Assembly: GCA_028289425.1 (NCBI GenBank)
Contig: JANQPL010000012.1
Location: 1 to 64,000 of the forward strand
Direction of reading: 5' to 3'
DNA: 64,000 nt
Origin: Alphaproteobacteria bacterium
GTDB taxonomy: Bacteria; Pseudomonadota; Alphaproteobacteria; JANQMY01
In this document: positions 7,697-16,293 of the stretch, piece after piece
Numbering within the stretch: position 1 is the stretch's first letter
How the letters are laid out: the number at the start of each line of letters is the position of its first letter
Position numbers and translations under genes: made by a program
The notes under the pieces: model-generated
Seen by the model: the letters and a program-made list of their open reading frames with translations, nothing else
What the model was told of the DNA's origin: nothing
Database searches by the model: none

Positions 7697-8911
7697 CTAG
7701 AGTGCGACAACCGTGCCGGCGGCGTCCAACTCCTCCGGGTCGCCCACCACCACGAAGGATTTGGGCAGGTACCCATTGAAGTTCGACGCATAGGCGTTGC
7801 TGTAGGCGCCCATCATGCCGAACTCGATCCAATCCCCGCGCTTCAAATCGGCGGGCAATGTCATCGTATCGTTCAGTTGATCGCACGAATCGCAGGTGGG
7901 GCCGAACACGGTGTAATCGGTCGTCGGTCCATTGAACGCGCGGATCTCACCGGTGGCATTCTCGCGAAATGCGCGGATGGGATAATTGATGGCCGCGCCT
8001 TCCAAATTGCGCTCCATGAAAGACCCATAGGCGCCGTCATTGAGATAGAGCTGGTTGCCTTTGCGCAAGATCACTTGTGCCACAAGCGAGACGCCCTCGG
8101 CCACCAGTGCGCGCCCAGGCTCTGCAAACAGATCCACCGCCGGACCGAACATTTGTTTTTCGCGAAACGCCTCAATCGCTTTGAAATAGTCGTCCAGCGG
8201 CGGCGTCTGACCGCCCGGATAAGGGCAGGGGAAACCACCGCCCACATCCACCGTCTGGATACTGACATTTGCCTGGCGCGTGACATCCTCGCAGATCTCG
8301 CCGGCCCGGGTGAACGCGGCCGGATCTTCACATTGAGAGCCCACATGGAAAGTTAGGGCGGGCATGGCACCGCGCGCGGCGATCTGTTGGAGCAACCGGA
8401 CGGCCGTCTTCCTGTCGGCGCCAAATTTACTCGATAGGTCGAACATGGCGTCGTCATTGTCGGTGGCAAGCCGCACGAAGATCGTGAGGCCTTCGCCGCC
8501 CGTCTCGTCGAAAATAGCGTCCAGCGCGTCTTCCGTATCCACGGCAAAATCGCGAATGCCGAATTCCCGATATGCGGTTTCATAGGCGCCCACCGGCTGA
8601 AACGGTGCCATCAAATAGGCGGACGCATCGGGATAGCGCTGCCGGATGAGCGCAACCTCTTCAAGGGAGGCCACGTCGAAATCGCGAATGCCGGCCGCGT
8701 AGAGCGGATCGAGCACCACGGTCGACGGGTTGCACTTGACCGCATAAAGCGTCCAGCCGGGAAATCCCCGCAGAAACTCCGTGACCTTGGCTTGCAGCAG
8801 CTTGGGCTGAACCACATAGGTGGGGGCATTTGGGCGCAGGCTTTCGATCACGTGCTCGACGCTCGAGAAGCGGCGGGACGGGTCAAGATGTGTGGCGGGA
8901 ACCAAACTCAT
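7697..8911 (-). CDS. Ornithine (or lysine/ornithine) decarboxylase, fold type III
   Basis: A 404-residue PLP enzyme of the eukaryotic-type ODC family. LYAVKCNP holds the PLP Lys (K59), TFHVGSQC the pyridine-stacking His, DVGGGFPCPYPG the phosphate-binding glycines, and GPTCDSCD (337-344) the catalytic Cys and substrate Asp. It makes putrescine from ornithine, the first step of polyamine synthesis, feeding SpeE/SpeD encoded near 47 kb. It is followed by the aminotransferase gene. The 135-base upstream region holds the GCGCAC-N3-GTGCGC dyad shared with the speE/speD promoter and the XRE locus. Lysine as a second substrate cannot be excluded. Confidence 0.93.
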   Translation of the reverse strand: MSLVPATHLDPSRRFSSVEHVIESLRPNAPTYVVQPKLLQAKVTEFLRGFPGWTLYAVKCNPSTVVLDPLYAAGIRDFDVASLEEVALIRQRYPDASAYLMAPFQPVGAYETAYREFGIRDFAVDTEDALDAIFDETGGEGLTIFVRLATDNDDAMFDLSSKFGADRKTAVRLLQQIAARGAMPALTFHVGSQCEDPAAFTRAGEICEDVTRQANVSIQTVDVGGGFPCPYPGGQTPPLDDYFKAIEAFREKQMFGPAVDLFAEPGRALVAEGVSLVAQVILRKGNQLYLNDGAYGSFMERNLEGAAINYPIRAFRENATGEIRAFNGPTTDYTVFGPTCDSCDQLNDTMTLPADLKRGDWIEFGMMGAYSNAYASNFNGYLPKSFVVVGDPEELDAAGTVVAL

Positions 8912-9046
8912 TTACGTGTACACTCCAATGCAAATCCGCCCCGCCAAGGCCTGCGGGCGCGCTGATATACGCCAAAAGCGGCCGACTTGGTAGCACTTTT
9001 CCACAGAAAAGGGAAGCGCACTCTGTGCGCAATTTTTTGAGAGGGC
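8912..9046 (-). promoter_or_regulatory. odc 5' leader, candidate structured RNA
   Basis: A GC-rich 135-base stretch between the PqiA-like gene and odc, far longer than a plain ribosome-binding site needs. It includes a 6-bp hairpin cttttc/gaaaag (8996-9001 with 9006-9011) next to the operator, several G/C blocks able to pair (for example around 8941-8990), and the palindrome gtgtacac just after the GGAG ribosome-binding site. Alphaproteobacterial odc genes have been reported to carry a conserved leader RNA (the speF element). Whether this is one needs a covariance-model search. Confidence 0.4.
9016..9030. promoter_or_regulatory. Operator-like dyad GCGCAC-N3-GTGCGC in front of odc
   Basis: Perfect 6-bp inverted repeat with a TCT spacer, centred 112 bases before the odc start. 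The same dyad occurs three times between the XRE gene and the 80-aa gene (27879-27951) and once between speE and speD (47051-47065). No convincing -35/-10 pair could be placed for odc, so activation and repression are both possible. Confidence 0.6.
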
Positions 9047-9559
9047 TTAGGCCGGTTTGGGCCGGGAAATGATCCAATTAATGCCCAGCATGCACAGCGA
9101 CGACAGCAGCACGCCGGCCGTGAAAAAGGCAACGCCCGGTCGCAAATCGGCCGAGTTGATGAGTTGACCGTTGATGATCAAAATGGTGAGCGCCAGCACG
9201 AACACATCGGCCATGGCCCATTTGGAAATGGCAACCAAAAAGCCAATGGTGCGTTTCGCGGCGTGTCCATGCCGGTTCCATTGGCGCAAGGCGAGAAAGC
9301 CGGCGATGATCTTTGCCAGCGGCAAGAACACTGAGAAGATAAGAACAACGGCGCCGATCAATTCCTGACCGTTTCTGAAAAAGCGGTCTATCCCCTCCAG
9401 AATGGAATACTCGCGGCTGATAAACCCGAGCTGTGTGATCGAAAGGGCCGGCAGAAACAAGCCGGCCACGAACAGGATGAAGGCGATGGTGAGTGCAAAC
9501 TCTACCAGCCATTGAAATGGCGACACCGGATTTTGTGAGGGCAGGGCAGCGTCGGTCAT
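9047..9559 (-). CDS. Paraquat-inducible protein A family membrane protein
   Basis: A 170-residue integral membrane protein with four hydrophobic helices (about residues 17-40, 63-82, 106-130 and 143-163). The pattern FLPALSITQLGF ... GAVVLIFSVFLPLAKII ... SKWAMADVFVLALTILI is characteristic of the PqiA domain. PqiA works with MCE-type PqiB in lipid transport in the envelope. No pqiB or pqiC is present here, and this is a single-domain version. It lies upstream of odc on the same strand. Confidence 0.85.
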   Translation of the reverse strand: MTDAALPSQNPVSPFQWLVEFALTIAFILFVAGLFLPALSITQLGFISREYSILEGIDRFFRNGQELIGAVVLIFSVFLPLAKIIAGFLALRQWNRHGHAAKRTIGFLVAISKWAMADVFVLALTILIINGQLINSADLRPGVAFFTAGVLLSSLCMLGINWIISRPKPA

Positions 9560-9651
9560 CTATGAAAAATCGTCCTTTCGCCGATGATTTTATCTCAATG
9601 ACCTGCTAAGCCTCAACCAATGGCGGCACGGTTGCGCGGGGCGTGGTGGGT

Positions 9652-10416
9652 ATGAATTTCAAGACGACGGAAAAGTTTACGGGCAAGAGTGACGACTATG
9701 TGAAATATCGCCCGACCTACCCGCAAGCGGCCTTAGAGGCGATTTCGGAGCGTTGTCCCTTGGTTCCGGGTGCCATGATTGCCGATGTTGGGGCGGGAAC
9801 GGGCATCTTTTCCAAACTCTTGCTCGAGCGCGGCTGCACGGTGATTTCGATCGAACCCAATGACGACATGCGCTCGGCGGCGGATCAGTATTTGCAGGGC
9901 ATGGCGGGGTCGCTGGTGCTGCCCGGGACGGGAGAAGCGACCGGCCTGGTCAGTGCGTCATGCGATTTGGCCGCCGTGGCGCAGGCGTTTCATTGGATGG
10001 ACCCGGTCAAAACCAAGACGGAGTTTTTGAGGATCCTCAAGCCTGGCGGCTACACGGTCTTGATCTGGAACGAGCGCGACATCACCACGCCCTTTGGTGC
10101 GGACTACGAAAAGGCGTTGGCCGTGTGTCCGGGGCACCGTAAGCACGAACACAATTATGAGGTGACGATGGAGACGATAGAGGCGTTCTACGGCGGACCG
10201 TTCGACATGCTGACGTTTCCCAATCAACAGAGTCTCGATCTAGAAGCGGTGAAGGGGCGGCTGCAGTCGACTTCATATGCGCCGACGCCCAATGATCCGC
10301 TCTTCGAGCCGTTGATGGCGGATCTCGACCGCATATTCGAGCAGCATCAATCGGACGATGCGGTCACCTTCGACTACACGACTCGGCTTTATATCGGACC
10401 ATTGTCCGGAGACTGA
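9652..10416 (+). CDS. Class I SAM-dependent methyltransferase
   Basis: A 254-residue Rossmann-fold methyltransferase. Motif I is IADVGAGTGIFSK, motif II acidic loop ISIEPND, and the post-motif AAVAQAFHWMDPVKTKTEFLRILKPGG is typical of the methyltransferase_11 type related to yeast Tmt1/Crg1. The N-terminal FTGKSDDYVKYRPTYP block is common to that group. ATG at 9652 is preferred to the GTG at 9643. The substrate is unknown and there is no operon context. Confidence 0.88.
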   Translation: MNFKTTEKFTGKSDDYVKYRPTYPQAALEAISERCPLVPGAMIADVGAGTGIFSKLLLERGCTVISIEPNDDMRSAADQYLQGMAGSLVLPGTGEATGLVSASCDLAAVAQAFHWMDPVKTKTEFLRILKPGGYTVLIWNERDITTPFGADYEKALAVCPGHRKHEHNYEVTMETIEAFYGGPFDMLTFPNQQSLDLEAVKGRLQSTSYAPTPNDPLFEPLMADLDRIFEQHQSDDAVTFDYTTRLYIGPLSGD

Positions 10417-10459
10417 TGAAGAGATAATACGGGTTGCCCCTCGTGATGGTAAGTATTCC

Positions 10460-10626
10460 CGTCATCACGAGGAGCCCTGTTGGGCGACCTGCCTTTGGGC
10501 AGGCAGGCGACGTGACGTAGGGTGCATTAGCGAAGCGTAATGCACCGTTGCCAATGCACGTGGCGGATTACGCTTCGCTAATCCGCCCTACATTGCCGCG
10601 CCGCCTATCGGCGGCTCGCAATGACG
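10460..10626. repeat. 167-bp palindromic element with imperfect terminal inverted repeats
   Basis: Ends CGTCATCACGAGGAGCC and, inverted, CGTCATTGCGAGCCGCC bracket two strong hairpins. One is ggtgcatta/taatgcacc (10521-10546), the other ggcggatta/taatccgcc (10562-10587), and their loops are reverse complements of each other. The left end also forms a 10-bp stem with 10439-10448 that may terminate the methyltransferase transcript. A shorter relative lies at 29954-30058. Such elements are usually non-autonomous dispersed repeats. Confidence 0.7.
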
Positions 10627-11139
10627 TTAAGTCGATTTCTTTGCAGCAATTTTGCGCTGACGCAGCGACAGTACCGGCGTGCGGGTGTCGGCGCCGGGCT
10701 GGTAGAAGACGGACATTTCGGCCAGCGCGTCTTTCCACGCGGCCACGTCTTTTTCTTTCTGTACTTCGAAGGAATCGAAGCCGCAGCGCAGCATGAACAG
10801 AAACTGGTCGCGCAGTACATTGCCCACGGCGCGGATTTCGCCCTTGTAGCCCATTTCGTCGCGCAGGCGGCGGGCGTAGGAATAGGCGCGGCCATCCTTG
10901 TAGACCGGAAATTCCAGCGCGATCAGGCCGAAATGGCCCAGATCTTCTTCGATAAGGGATGGCGGCTGATCCGACTTCAGACGGATGCCCAGGGGTTGAT
11001 TGCATTTGCGCAAGTCTTCCCGGTCCTTTTGCCACCGCTCCAGACTAACGATGATGCTGCAGCCATCAGGCCGCTGATCGTCATCCCCCACGGCCGTCCA
11101 ACTATCATCCGTGACTCGGCCGTCCTTAACCAGCGGCAT
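10627..11139 (-). CDS. DUF934 family protein of sulfite assimilation
   Basis: A 170-residue protein with LGIRLKSDQPPSLIEEDLGHFGLIALEFPVYKDGRAYSYARRLRDEMGYKGEIRAVGNVLRDQFLFMLRCGFDSFEV as its core, the DUF934 signature (shown here only to mark the block; key parts are the PxxxDGRxYSxARxLR and DQFxFMxRCGFDSFE motifs). These proteins sit directly after the nitrite/sulfite reductase in alphaproteobacteria and are thought to help sulfite reduction. The start MPLVKDG at 11139 overlaps the reductase stop by 14 bases, so translational coupling is likely. Confidence 0.88.
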   Translation of the reverse strand: MPLVKDGRVTDDSWTAVGDDDQRPDGCSIIVSLERWQKDREDLRKCNQPLGIRLKSDQPPSLIEEDLGHFGLIALEFPVYKDGRAYSYARRLRDEMGYKGEIRAVGNVLRDQFLFMLRCGFDSFEVQKEKDVAAWKDALAEMSVFYQPGADTRTPVLSLRQRKIAAKKST

Positions 11140-12784
11140 AAAGCGTCTCCTTGAAGGGCGCCAGGCCGACGCGGCGATAGGTTTCCAGGAACTTTTCGCC
11201 GTCTTGCTTTTTGTCGAGATAAGTATCGACAATGGTTTCGATGGCATCGATCACTTTGTCTTCGGTGAAGGCGGGGCCGACAATGTCCCCCAAGGATGCG
11301 TTTTCGTCGGCAGAACCGCCGAGAGTAATCTGGTAGAATTCCACACCCTTCTTGTCGACGCCCAGAATGCCGATATGGCCCACATGGTGGTGCCCGCAGG
11401 CATTGATGCAGCCGGAAATCTTGATCTTCAATTCACCGATGGCATCCGCGCGCTCCCCCGTGCCGAAGCGTTCGCTGATTTCCTGCGCCAGCGGAATGGA
11501 ACGGGCATTGGCCAGGTTACAGTAGTCGAGGCCGGGGCAGGCGATAATATCCGTAATCTGACTAATATTGGCCGTCGCAAGATCATGGGCCTTTAGCGAC
11601 TGCCACAGATCGTACAGATCACCTTGTTCCACGTAAGGCAGGGTTAGGTTCTGCTCGTGGGTCACGCGGATCTCATCCATACTGTATTTCTGCATGAGGT
11701 CCGCAATCGCATCCATTTGATCGGCCGACGCATCGCCCGGAATACCGCCGATGGGCTTCAACGAGATGTTAACGATGGCATAGCCCGGTACTTTGTGTTC
11801 GGCCACATTGTTGGCAACCCAGGCGGCGAAGGCAGGGTCTTCCGATTTCTTCGCTTGAAAGTCGGCGGAAATCGTCGGCAGCTCTTTGTAGGCGGGATCC
11901 GCGAAATATGCGGTGATGCGCTCGATTTCATCATTGGGCAGATTAAGTTCGCCGGTCTTATCGATTTTGGCGAATTCGTCTTCCACCATTTGCGCGAATT
12001 TCTCCGCACCCGTCTGGTGCACCAGGATCTTGATACGGGCCTTGTAGAGATTGTCGCGCCGTCCAAGCTCGTTATAGACGCGCAAGATCGCTTCCAGATA
12101 GGCGAGTAATTCGTTCTTCGGCAGGAACTCTCGAATGCGGGGTCCCACCATGGGGGTGCGGCCCTGGCCACCGCCCACATAGACTTCGAAGCCCACTTCG
12201 CCTTTGTCGTTCCGGACAATGATCAAACCGATATCGTGTACTTTGATGGCAGCGCGATCATGGGGCGAGCCGGTGACGGCGATTTTGAATTTGCGGGGCA
12301 GGAAGGAGAATTCGGGGTGAAGCGTCGACCATTGACGGATGATTTCGCTGGCAATGCGCGGATCTTCAATCTCGTCCGCGGCAACGCCCGCATATTGGTC
12401 GGACGTCACATTGCGGATGCAATTGCCGCTGGTCTGGATCGCATGCATCTCGACAGTGGCCAGATCTTTCAGAATGTCCGGCACGTCGCCGAGCTTCGGC
12501 CAATTGTATTGAATGTTCTGGCGCGTGGTGAAATGCCCATAATCCCGGTCGTACTTTCGCGCGATATGCGCCAGCATGCGCATCTGTTTTGATGACAAGG
12601 TGCCGTACGGAATGGCGACCCGAAGCATATAGGCGTGAAGCTGAAGGTAGAGCCCATTCATCAAGCGCAGGGGCTTGAATTCATCCTCTTCCAGTTCACC
12701 GGAAAGGCGGCGTGCCACTTGGCCACGGAATTGCTCTACCCGTTCATTGACCAGTTGCTGGTCAAATTCATCATAGCGATACAT
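11126..12784 (-). CDS. cysI: Nitrite/sulfite reductase hemoprotein (CysI-like)
   Basis: A 552-residue siroheme and [4Fe-4S] enzyme. The siroheme-facing block TSGNCIRNVTSDQYAG, and the cluster cysteines in ACPGLDYC and SGCINACGHHHVGHIG are all present. It reduces sulfite to sulfide for cysteine synthesis. Family resemblance to ferredoxin nitrite reductases leaves the exact substrate open, but the flanking DUF2849 and DUF934 genes fix the context as sulfite assimilation. No cysG, cysH or cysD genes are visible in this window. It starts at ATG 12784. Confidence 0.93.
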   Translation of the reverse strand: MYRYDEFDQQLVNERVEQFRGQVARRLSGELEEDEFKPLRLMNGLYLQLHAYMLRVAIPYGTLSSKQMRMLAHIARKYDRDYGHFTTRQNIQYNWPKLGDVPDILKDLATVEMHAIQTSGNCIRNVTSDQYAGVAADEIEDPRIASEIIRQWSTLHPEFSFLPRKFKIAVTGSPHDRAAIKVHDIGLIIVRNDKGEVGFEVYVGGGQGRTPMVGPRIREFLPKNELLAYLEAILRVYNELGRRDNLYKARIKILVHQTGAEKFAQMVEDEFAKIDKTGELNLPNDEIERITAYFADPAYKELPTISADFQAKKSEDPAFAAWVANNVAEHKVPGYAIVNISLKPIGGIPGDASADQMDAIADLMQKYSMDEIRVTHEQNLTLPYVEQGDLYDLWQSLKAHDLATANISQITDIIACPGLDYCNLANARSIPLAQEISERFGTGERADAIGELKIKISGCINACGHHHVGHIGILGVDKKGVEFYQITLGGSADENASLGDIVGPAFTEDKVIDAIETIVDTYLDKKQDGEKFLETYRRVGLAPFKETLYAAG

Positions 12785-12843
12785 GACGTATACTTCGTGT
12801 TTGAGGTCTCAACGCGTCGCGGCGCAAGACATGCGTAAGGGCG

Positions 12844-13167
12844 TCAGGAGGCCTTTTTGAACTCAACAGGCTCGGCCGCTTGCTTGCCCAAATCCAAGCG
12901 CACGGTTGGACCGTTTGCCCGAATATGTTCGCGCTTTTTCACCGGAATGGCCACGCCGTTTTCGATCGTTACATCGAATAGATACGGATCAAGCACCACG
13001 CGATCATCTACCGACTTTTCGCCCTGCTCCAGCAATTGCTGAGCTTCCGCTTTGTCGGTAACAAACTTGCTCTCGTCTAGGGATTCAGCCCAGTTTCCGG
13101 CGGCATCAAGATAGACGACTTCGCCGTCGTTAAGCCGGTTTGCCGTGACTGCCTGTGCGGGTGTTGC
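12844..13167 (-). CDS. DUF2849 protein of the sulfite reductase operon
   Basis: A 107-residue protein whose core TANRLNDGEVVYLDAAGNWAES and DDRVVLDPYLFDV, ending in a basic PVKKREHIRANGPTVR region, is typical of DUF2849. Members are found upstream of nitrite/sulfite reductase genes in alphaproteobacteria, usually next to cysG, which is absent here. The start MATPAQ at 13167 fits the family, and ATG at 13191 is an alternative. Function is unknown beyond the sulfur-assimilation context. Confidence 0.85.
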   Translation of the reverse strand, partial: ATPAQAVTANRLNDGEVVYLDAAGNWAESLDESKFVTDKAEAQQLLEQGEKSVDDRVVLDPYLFDVTIENGVAIPVKKREHIRANGPTVRLDLGKQAAEPVEFKKAS

Positions 13168-13434
13168 CATCCTGTCGTCTCGCCTTGTCATAGAAAATCC
13201 CCGCGCCCTGGGCACGGCTGAGCTATTAACAGGAAATATGGGGGATCAGGAATTAAACGTCAATATTAGTGTGAATAATAAATAATCACAGTAATAACGT
13301 GTGAAAAAGAAATTGGTAAATGAAAACTGACATACCCTTCCGTAAAGTGCGACAAAATAGTAAGATTTCAACTATTGATGAAATAGGCGGGGCCGGTTTC
13401 CCCGGCTCGGCTGTAATTATGGGGAATTTGTCCC
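13168..13434. other. AT-rich intergenic region and leader of the cold-shock gene
   Basis: About 250 bases between divergent genes. It is notably AT-rich in 13236-13390 compared with its neighbours. Near the cold-shock start it forms gccgg/ccggc (13392-13406) and ggga/tccc hairpins. The latter covers the GGGGA ribosome-binding site at 13421-13425 and abuts the ATG. A long leader that folds and unfolds with temperature is known for cspA-type genes, but it is only suggested here. Confidence 0.45.
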
Positions 13435-13644
13435 ATGCCAACTGGCACAGTTAAATGGTTCAACGCCCAAAAGGGCTATGGCTTCATTATCCCGGAAGAC
13501 GGCACTCAGGATGTATTTGTTCACATTTCCGATGTTGAACAGGCGGGCATGTCGGCGCTGTCCGAAGGGCAAAAGTTGACTTACGAGATTGCAGACAATC
13601 GTGGAAAACAGAAAGCGGTTAGTTTGGCTCAAGTAGCCGATTAA
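13435..13644 (+). CDS. Cold-shock protein, CspA family
   Basis: A 69-residue single OB-fold protein. TGTVKWFNAQKGYGFI and DVFVHISDVE are the RNP1 and RNP2 nucleic-acid-binding motifs. It acts as an RNA chaperone or transcription antiterminator. The length and motifs match the family exactly. Its last four bases overlap the 3' end of the convergent ABC permease gene. Confidence 0.97.
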   Translation: MPTGTVKWFNAQKGYGFIIPEDGTQDVFVHISDVEQAGMSALSEGQKLTYEIADNRGKQKAVSLAQVAD

Positions 13645-14456
13645 CGCGCATTCTGATCGATCGCGCTCTCATGCCAACGCCGGAGCAGCAAATGCTCCAG
13701 CCAGCTTAGCAAGAAGAAAATACCGACCCCGAGCAGCGACAAAAGCAGCAAGGCGGCGAACATTTTCGGAATTTGCAGGCGGTTGCCTGCCTCTACGATG
13801 CGCCAGGCAAGGCCCGTCGCTGCGCCTGAACCAGCCACAAACTCCGCCACAACAGCACCGATCAGGGCCAAGCCCCCCGAAATCTTCATACCGGCGAGTA
13901 TGTACGGCGTGGCATTTGGCAATTGCAGGCGGGTCAGAACCTGCCAGCGTGACGCGCCATAGAGCTGGAACAGCTCCCGCAAATTGGGGTCGGTCGATTT
14001 AAGGCCCAGCGTGGTGTTTGACAGGATCGGGAAGAAGGCGACGATCCAAGCCAGAATGAGCAGGGCGGTTTCCACCCGGTCGAAGCCCACCCAGATCAGG
14101 ATGAGCGGCGCGATGGCGACAACGGGTGTCACTTGAAGAACCACCGCATAAGGAAATAGCGCAAGCTCTAACAGGCGGCTCTGGGTGAACAAAACGGCCA
14201 GGGCCACGCCGCCGATCAATGCCAGTACGAACGCCAGAATCGTCACCCGCAAAGTGGCCCAGGCCGACACCATGAGGCTCGCCCAATTTTCAACGAGCGC
14301 CGCACCGATGGCGGACGGGGCCGGCAAGACAAACGGCTTTATGTCGTAAAGCGCTACCAGCCCTTCCCAGCTCGCCAGAAAGAATAGGCCTAATGCCAAC
14401 GGCAACAGGATCTTTGCGGCCCGTTGTGCCGGTGTGTTTTGATTGGCATCCGCCAT
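13641..14456 (-). CDS. ABC transporter permease (SsuC/ThiX type)
   Basis: A 271-residue inner-membrane permease with about six helices and the BPD_transp_1 coupling motif FQLYGASRWQVLTRLQLPNATPYILAG. It starts at ATG 14456, which overlaps the TAA of the ATPase gene by one base (TAATG), showing tight coupling. It forms an importer with the following ATPase and substrate-binding protein. The closest named groups are those for sulfonates, nitrate or thiamine precursors. The substrate cannot be fixed from this protein. Confidence 0.9.
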   Translation of the reverse strand: MADANQNTPAQRAAKILLPLALGLFFLASWEGLVALYDIKPFVLPAPSAIGAALVENWASLMVSAWATLRVTILAFVLALIGGVALAVLFTQSRLLELALFPYAVVLQVTPVVAIAPLILIWVGFDRVETALLILAWIVAFFPILSNTTLGLKSTDPNLRELFQLYGASRWQVLTRLQLPNATPYILAGMKISGGLALIGAVVAEFVAGSGAATGLAWRIVEAGNRLQIPKMFAALLLLSLLGVGIFFLLSWLEHLLLRRWHESAIDQNAR

Positions 14457-15220
14457 TATATGGATATCCCGCTTCGAAGCGCCTGAGAGACCTGACGACA
14501 ATAATCGGCATACTGAGGAGATAGCCGAAACTCTTGGGTGCGCGGGTAGGGCGCATCAATGGAGATGTCTGCAACAATGCGCGCCGGCCGCTCGCTCAAG
14601 ACAATGATGCGCTCGGACAGATAGACGGACTCATAAACGCTGTGGGTGACGAAGACGACCGAGCAAGCCTGCCTTTGCCAGATGGCCAGAAGATCGTCAT
14701 TCAGTTTTTCCCGGGTGATTTCGTCCAAGGCGGCGAAGGGTTCGTCCAACAAAAGCAAGGCGGGATCGGTGATCAGCGCACGCGCAATGGACGCCCGCAT
14801 CTTCATGCCCCCCGAAAGTTCCCGTGGATAGGCGTTTTCGAATCCCGACAAATCCACAAGGGCAAGCATATGGTCGCGTTTGGGCGCTATTGCAGCAGCC
14901 GGCAGGCGCGCGAGTTCAAGGGGCAGCGAGACATTACGTTGTAATGTGGCCCAGGGCATCAATGTGGGTTCCTGAAAGACGAAACCAATGGAGTCGTGGC
15001 CATTGTCTTCCAATTTCCAACCGATTGAACCTGACGTCACCCCAGTCAGATTTGCGATTGCGCGCAGCAGGGTGCTTTTTCCGCATCCTGACGGTCCCAA
15101 AATGGACGTGAACGATCCCCGGTCAATCGTCAGAGACAAGTTTTCGAAAGCGGTAACGCCGCCCTCGAATGTCTTTGCCGCTTGATCGATCGTGACGAGG
15201 GGTGATTGCGCGTCGCCCAT
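14456..15220 (-). CDS. ABC transporter ATP-binding protein (SsuB/ThiZ type)
   Basis: A 254-residue ATPase with Walker A GPSGCGKST, Q-loop VFQEPTLMPWATLQRN, signature LSGGMKMRASIARAL, Walker B LLLLDEPFAALDE and H-loop FVTHSVYESVYLS. All catalytic residues are present. It lies between its permease and substrate-binding protein genes, with a 6-base gap to the latter. Confidence 0.94.
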   Translation of the reverse strand: MGDAQSPLVTIDQAAKTFEGGVTAFENLSLTIDRGSFTSILGPSGCGKSTLLRAIANLTGVTSGSIGWKLEDNGHDSIGFVFQEPTLMPWATLQRNVSLPLELARLPAAAIAPKRDHMLALVDLSGFENAYPRELSGGMKMRASIARALITDPALLLLDEPFAALDEITREKLNDDLLAIWQRQACSVVFVTHSVYESVYLSERIIVLSERPARIVADISIDAPYPRTQEFRLSPQYADYCRQVSQALRSGISI

Positions 15221-15226
15221 GAAACT

Positions 15227-16264
15227 TTATTGGCTTTCGGCAGGCGATGTTGAGGCGCTGCCGACAAACTGCAATGTGTAGGCCTTTTGGTAGGGGAGGT
15301 TTTTTTCGTAGACACCGCTTTCTGACATGATTCCGAAGAACGCGTCCCATCTGGCATCGGTCATAACGCCAATGCCGGCATTCTCCGCGTCACCTGATTT
15401 GACAATGCCGTAGGCCCTCATTTTGTCGATGGCTTGGGCCAAAATGTCATCGGTCATTTCCGGATTGTCTTGCTTGATCAGGGCGTTGCCGGCGGCAGGA
15501 TCCCCGAAGAGATAACTCTCCCATCCTTCCACTGTCGCGGCGACGAACGCCTGCACGATGTCGGGCTTTTCTTCTATCCACGTGTTTGGCGCCAACACCA
15601 TTGCGCCATAACTGGGATAGCCGTGATCGGCCAGCAGAAAGATGTGGGGTTTGATGCCGCTTTCTTTTTCGATTGTGTACGGCTCGGAGGACAGATAGCC
15701 CTGCTGGATCGCTTTCGGGTTCACGATAAAGGGCGCACTGTTGAAAGTGTATTTGCGGATTTGGCTGTCCTCAAATCCGTATTTGGCGCGCAGCCATACC
15801 CAGAACGCGTTGATGGTCGCATCGGAAATCATGATCGGATGACCGCGCATATCTTCGATCGACTGGATGTCGTCGCGGGGGTGGGTGATCAGCACCTGCG
15901 GATCTTTTTGAAAGGATGCCATGACCGCCGTGACCTCGGCCCCCGCGGCGACCAAGTTAAGCGGGATGAAGCTGTTGGAGCCCATGCCTAGATCGACGGC
16001 GCCGGCGGCCATCAATTGGGGAATATTGACGGCCGGCCCGCCTTGCAGGATCTCCACGTCGAGGCCGTGCTTTTCATACAGGCCTTCCGCGAGGGCTTGG
16101 TAGAAGCCGCCCTGTTCCGCTTGTGCCTTCCAATCGGTGGCGAAGGTTATTTTCTCCGCCGCCCCTGCGCCGACAGCCCACAGAAATCCGAGAAACAGAG
16201 TGACGACGCCAAGGCATCGCCGCCAGAACGACGACACTGGTTTTAAGGTACTTTGTGCGGTCAT
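15227..16264 (-). CDS. ABC transporter substrate-binding protein, NMT1/THI5-like
   Basis: A 345-residue periplasmic protein. The signal peptide spans about residues 14-35 and ends in AGAAEK. The mature part begins KITFATDWKAQAEQGGFYQALAEGLYEKHGLDVEI, the NMT1/THI5 pattern seen in ThiY and related proteins that bind pyrimidine or riboflavin-like ligands. GGPAVNIPQLMAAGAVDLGMGSN follows. It is first in an operon with the ATPase and permease. No thiamine or flavin riboswitch is visible upstream, so the ligand is left open. ATG at 16282 is an alternative start. Confidence 0.88.
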   Translation of the reverse strand: MTAQSTLKPVSSFWRRCLGVVTLFLGFLWAVGAGAAEKITFATDWKAQAEQGGFYQALAEGLYEKHGLDVEILQGGPAVNIPQLMAAGAVDLGMGSNSFIPLNLVAAGAEVTAVMASFQKDPQVLITHPRDDIQSIEDMRGHPIMISDATINAFWVWLRAKYGFEDSQIRKYTFNSAPFIVNPKAIQQGYLSSEPYTIEKESGIKPHIFLLADHGYPSYGAMVLAPNTWIEEKPDIVQAFVAATVEGWESYLFGDPAAGNALIKQDNPEMTDDILAQAIDKMRAYGIVKSGDAENAGIGVMTDARWDAFFGIMSESGVYEKNLPYQKAYTLQFVGSASTSPAESQ

Positions 16265-16293
16265 AATTTCCCCGTGCTGCACCGCTGCAATCG

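Noticed and set aside
16265-16293. Thiamine riboswitch before the THI5-like transporter
   Set aside because: Only about 30 bases separate the genes and no thi-box pattern is seen.
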